Shown here piece by piece: positions 42,253 through 44,214 of a stretch of 44,214 bases of DNA. Every line of letters starts with the position of its first letter. The stretch's first letter is position 1. The notes below the pieces were generated by a model that had not been told where the DNA came from, ran no database searches, and saw only the letters and a program-made list of their open reading frames with translations. The stretch covers positions 1 through 44,214 of the forward strand of contig JANXAC010000012.1 of NCBI GenBank assembly GCA_025061835.1, given 5' to 3'. The stretch is from Spirochaetota bacterium (GTDB lineage Bacteria; Spirochaetota; Brevinematia; DTOW01). Both the position numbers and the translations under genes were made by a program.

Positions 42253-43686
42253 ATGAACCTCACGATCACTTCTACTATCAAGGGGCTCAAAGAGAAAAAG
42301 TTTTCTTGCCAAGAGATAGTAAATTACTACCTTAACAAAATAAAACAGGACAACTCTTCAGACAAGCCTATAAATGGGTTTATATCTCTTAACGAAGAGG
42401 AAGCATTAAAAACAGCAAAATACATTGACGAAAATATTGACAAGATTGATGGGAAACTACTAGGTGTTCCTCTTGGAATAAAGGACAATATAAACATAAA
42501 AGGTCTTCCTACAACTTGTGCTTCAAAGATACTTGAAGGATACATAGCAGTTGAGGATGCTACTGTGATTGATAAAATCCGAAAAGAAGGAGGAATATTC
42601 ATCGGAAAAACAAACCTAGATGAGTTCGCTATGGGGTCATCAACAGAAACATCCTATTATGGAATAGTTAGAAATCCTCATGACAGAGAGAGAGTTCCAG
42701 GAGGCTCATCTGGAGGCTCCGCTGCTGCTGTCGCCAGTGATATGGTCGTTGCTTCTCTCGGTTCTGACACAGGTGGCTCAATTAGGCAACCCTCTGCATT
42801 CTGTGGAACTGTCGGTCTTAAACCAACCTATGGGCTCGTATCGCGGTATGGACTCGTTGCATTCGGCTCTTCACTTGATCAAATAGGACCTATAACTAAG
42901 AATGTTGAAGATTGTGCTATCTTACTTGAAGTCATATCAGGCTACGACCCAAAAGACTCAACTTCAGTTAAGGTAAATAACACAAGTTTCTCAAACTACA
43001 TTCACAAAACACTTGATCCATCATCAATAACGATAGGGCTTCCTCAAGAATACTTCACAAGTGATGTCCAGAAAGAAATATCTGAAAGTATTCAAGAAGT
43101 CGTTAATTCACTCTCAAAAAAGGGCGTAAAAGTAAAAAATATTTCCCTACCAAGAACCAAGTATGCCATTCCAACCTACTATATAGTCGCACCTGCAGAG
43201 GCAAGTTCAAACCTAGCAAGGTTTGATGGTATTAGGTATGGATTTAGAAAGGCATCTAATTCTTTGAGAGAAACTTATTTTGAGACAAGAGCAGAAGGAT
43301 TTGGAAAAGAAGTAAAGAGAAGAATAATGCTAGGTAATTATGTGCTATCAGCAGGATACTACGACGCCTACTACCTGAAAGCACTTAAAGTTAGAACATT
43401 ACTAAAGCAAGATTTTGATAATGCTTTCAAAGATGTTGATTTTATCATCACACCAACCACACCTACAACAGCATTCAAAATAGGAGAGAAGACATCCAAC
43501 CCCATAGAGATGTATTTATCAGACATATTCACCGTAACTATAAATCTCGTTGGAACTTGTGCGATTGTCCTACCAGTCGGCAAGGACAATAAAAACTTAC
43601 CAATCGGTATGCAGATAATAGGCAAACCTTTTGAGGATGGAGAACTACTAAGGTTTGCTTACTTTGTTGAAAGTCTATTAAAGTAA
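42253..43686 (+). CDS. gatA: Glutamyl/aspartyl-tRNA amidotransferase subunit A
   Basis: Amidase-signature subunit of GatCAB, which converts misacylated Glu-tRNA(Gln) or Asp-tRNA(Asn) into the correct amide forms; GatA releases ammonia from glutamine. Its 477 residues are normal. The catalytic triad Ser-cisSer-Lys is visible: K77 in GVPLGIKDNI, S152 in PGGSSGGSAAA and S176 in SDTGGSIRQP. Other family segments: KTNLDEFAMGSSTE, GLVSRYGLVAFGSSLDQIGP and the GTCAIVLPVG end region. gatB and gatC are not adjacent. It is last in the rpmA-dksA-like-gatA unit and is followed by a strong hairpin. Confidence 0.95.
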   Translation: MNLTITSTIKGLKEKKFSCQEIVNYYLNKIKQDNSSDKPINGFISLNEEEALKTAKYIDENIDKIDGKLLGVPLGIKDNINIKGLPTTCASKILEGYIAVEDATVIDKIRKEGGIFIGKTNLDEFAMGSSTETSYYGIVRNPHDRERVPGGSSGGSAAAVASDMVVASLGSDTGGSIRQPSAFCGTVGLKPTYGLVSRYGLVAFGSSLDQIGPITKNVEDCAILLEVISGYDPKDSTSVKVNNTSFSNYIHKTLDPSSITIGLPQEYFTSDVQKEISESIQEVVNSLSKKGVKVKNISLPRTKYAIPTYYIVAPAEASSNLARFDGIRYGFRKASNSLRETYFETRAEGFGKEVKRRIMLGNYVLSAGYYDAYYLKALKVRTLLKQDFDNAFKDVDFIITPTTPTTAFKIGEKTSNPIEMYLSDIFTVTINLVGTCAIVLPVGKDNKNLPIGMQIIGKPFEDGELLRFAYFVESLLK

Positions 43687-43690
43687 GTAA

Positions 43691-43725
43691 AAATAAACCT
43701 TCCTACTAGGTAGGCTTGTTTATTT
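43691..43725 (+). terminator. Terminator after gatA
   Basis: A long imperfect stem: AAATAAAC (43691-43698) pairs with GTTTATTT (43718-43725), a CTT/CTT internal mismatch follows, and CCTAC (43702-43706) pairs with GTAGG (43710-43714) around a TAG loop. It starts 5 nt after the stop codon. The symmetric T/A arms would allow termination in either direction. Confidence 0.7.
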
Positions 43726-43839
43726 ATCCTCTACAACTCTTTACTCAAGCACCACTCTTTTTGACTTCTAAAATCCTCAAGAATAGAGTAATTTACTAGA
43801 GTTCATTGTTCCTAACAAACACTCTAATTAATCTCAAGC

Positions 43840-43859
43840 CATTTCTAAAAGTAGAAATG
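43840..43859. terminator. Hairpin downstream of amylase-family gene
   Basis: CATTTCTA (43840-43847), loop AAAG, TAGAAATG (43852-43859): a perfect 8-bp stem lying 39 nt beyond the stop of the minus-strand amylase-family gene, the likely terminator of that gene. Little else is seen in 43726-43897. Confidence 0.5.
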
Positions 43860-43897
43860 TTATTCTACAAAACCTTCCCAAAAACTCAATCTTCAAC

Positions 43898-44214
43898 TTA
43901 TTGTTTTTTGTATATCAAAACACCATACTCAGGTATTTTTATATTCGCATTTCCACCAGAATAGTTTACAGTTCCTGTCAAATGAGCATCAGCCCAACTA
44001 TCTCCATAAGCACCACTAGGTGATGCATAGATTAAATTCCAAGTTCCAGAACTTGGGAATGGAATACCATAATTAGTATAGTTTTGTTTGTCATAGTTGA
44101 TTATCACGTAAATATCATCACTGCCACCAGGTGTTCTAGAGAAACCTATTACTTTGTCGTTAAGGTTATTATGATGTATTGTTATAGGGACATACCAAGG
44201 TTTATTTACGCGTT
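43898..44214 (-). CDS. Alpha-amylase-family glycosidase, C-terminal end (partial)
   Basis: The open frame runs off the right window edge, leaving 105 C-terminal residues. The end looks like the all-beta C-domain of GH13 alpha-amylase-family enzymes: NDKVIGFSRTPGGSDDIYVIINYDK, GTWNLIYAS and IKIPEYGVLIYKK (strand-turn-strand with the common IPxYGxxI ending). The catalytic barrel would lie beyond the window, so the specificity (amylase, branching enzyme, other) is unknown. A GTG at 44107 is internal and not the start. Confidence 0.65.
   Translation of the reverse strand, partial: RVNKPWYVPITIHHNNLNDKVIGFSRTPGGSDDIYVIINYDKQNYTNYGIPFPSSGTWNLIYASPSGAYGDSWADAHLTGTVNYSGGNANIKIPEYGVLIYKKQ

Noticed and set aside
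1-44214. CRISPR array, IS element or prophage
   Set aside because: No regularly spaced repeats, transposase or integrase sequence, or flanking terminal inverted repeats were seen.

Overview
The window is AT-rich, densely coded chromosomal DNA with no rRNA, tRNA, IS element, prophage or CRISPR array that I could see. It looks like a diderm, flagellated bacterium. The outer-membrane markers are a signal-peptide beta-barrel protein, an LptA/OstA-like protein, LptB, an MlaE-type permease, Lnt, LspA, several lipoproteins and a giant SprA-like protein. The motility marker is a free-standing FlhB C-terminal-domain protein behind a FliK-position protein. Together with a bactofilin, a TatT-like TPR protein and a cyclase-type TPR tail, this fits a spirochaete, possibly a deep low-GC lineage such as Brevinematales. 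That placement is inference from gene content, not a phylogeny.

Layout. 1-4.9 kb (minus): dnaE, then rsmH and ftsL (start of a division/cell-wall cluster). 5.0-7.4 kb (minus): FliK-like/FlhB-like pair and a class I aminotransferase. 7.5-9.9 kb (plus): thiH overlapping a 7-TM HD-GYP phosphodiesterase. 10-14.3 kb (minus): small protein plus MlaE permease, then an outer-membrane barrel gene overlapping der. 14.7-17.3 kb (plus): GT2 glycosyltransferase and purB. 17.4-21.4 kb (minus): rlmH with a lipoprotein, a TPR protein, and exbD with a DegT-family aminotransferase. 21.7-27.2 kb (plus): 6-TM coiled-coil protein, lnt, TPR mini-protein, bactofilin and LptA-like protein. 27.5-33.1 kb (minus): SprA-like protein. 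33.2-36.4 kb (plus): SNF2/SWIM helicase. 36.4-37.1 kb (minus): lptB. 37.3-38.6 kb (plus): beta-helix lipoprotein. 38.6-41.5 kb (minus): aroA-lspA-unknown-infC. 41.6-43.7 kb (plus): rpmA-dksA-like-gatA, closed by a clear hairpin. The right edge cuts a minus-strand alpha-amylase-family gene, of which only the C-terminal end is present.

Main theme: the cell envelope (lipoprotein processing, LPS/LOS-type transport, lipid transport, large barrels), interleaved with housekeeping translation and replication genes. Two observations stand out. First, many transcription units carry a recognisable TTGNNN-N17/18-TANNNT promoter whose -10 box lies only 6-15 nt before the start codon, implying leaderless or ultra-short-leader mRNAs, next to other genes with classic Shine-Dalgarno leaders. 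Second, there is a roughly 1,880-residue SprA-like outer-membrane protein, a family best known from the Bacteroidota type IX secretion system, in what otherwise looks like a spirochaete.
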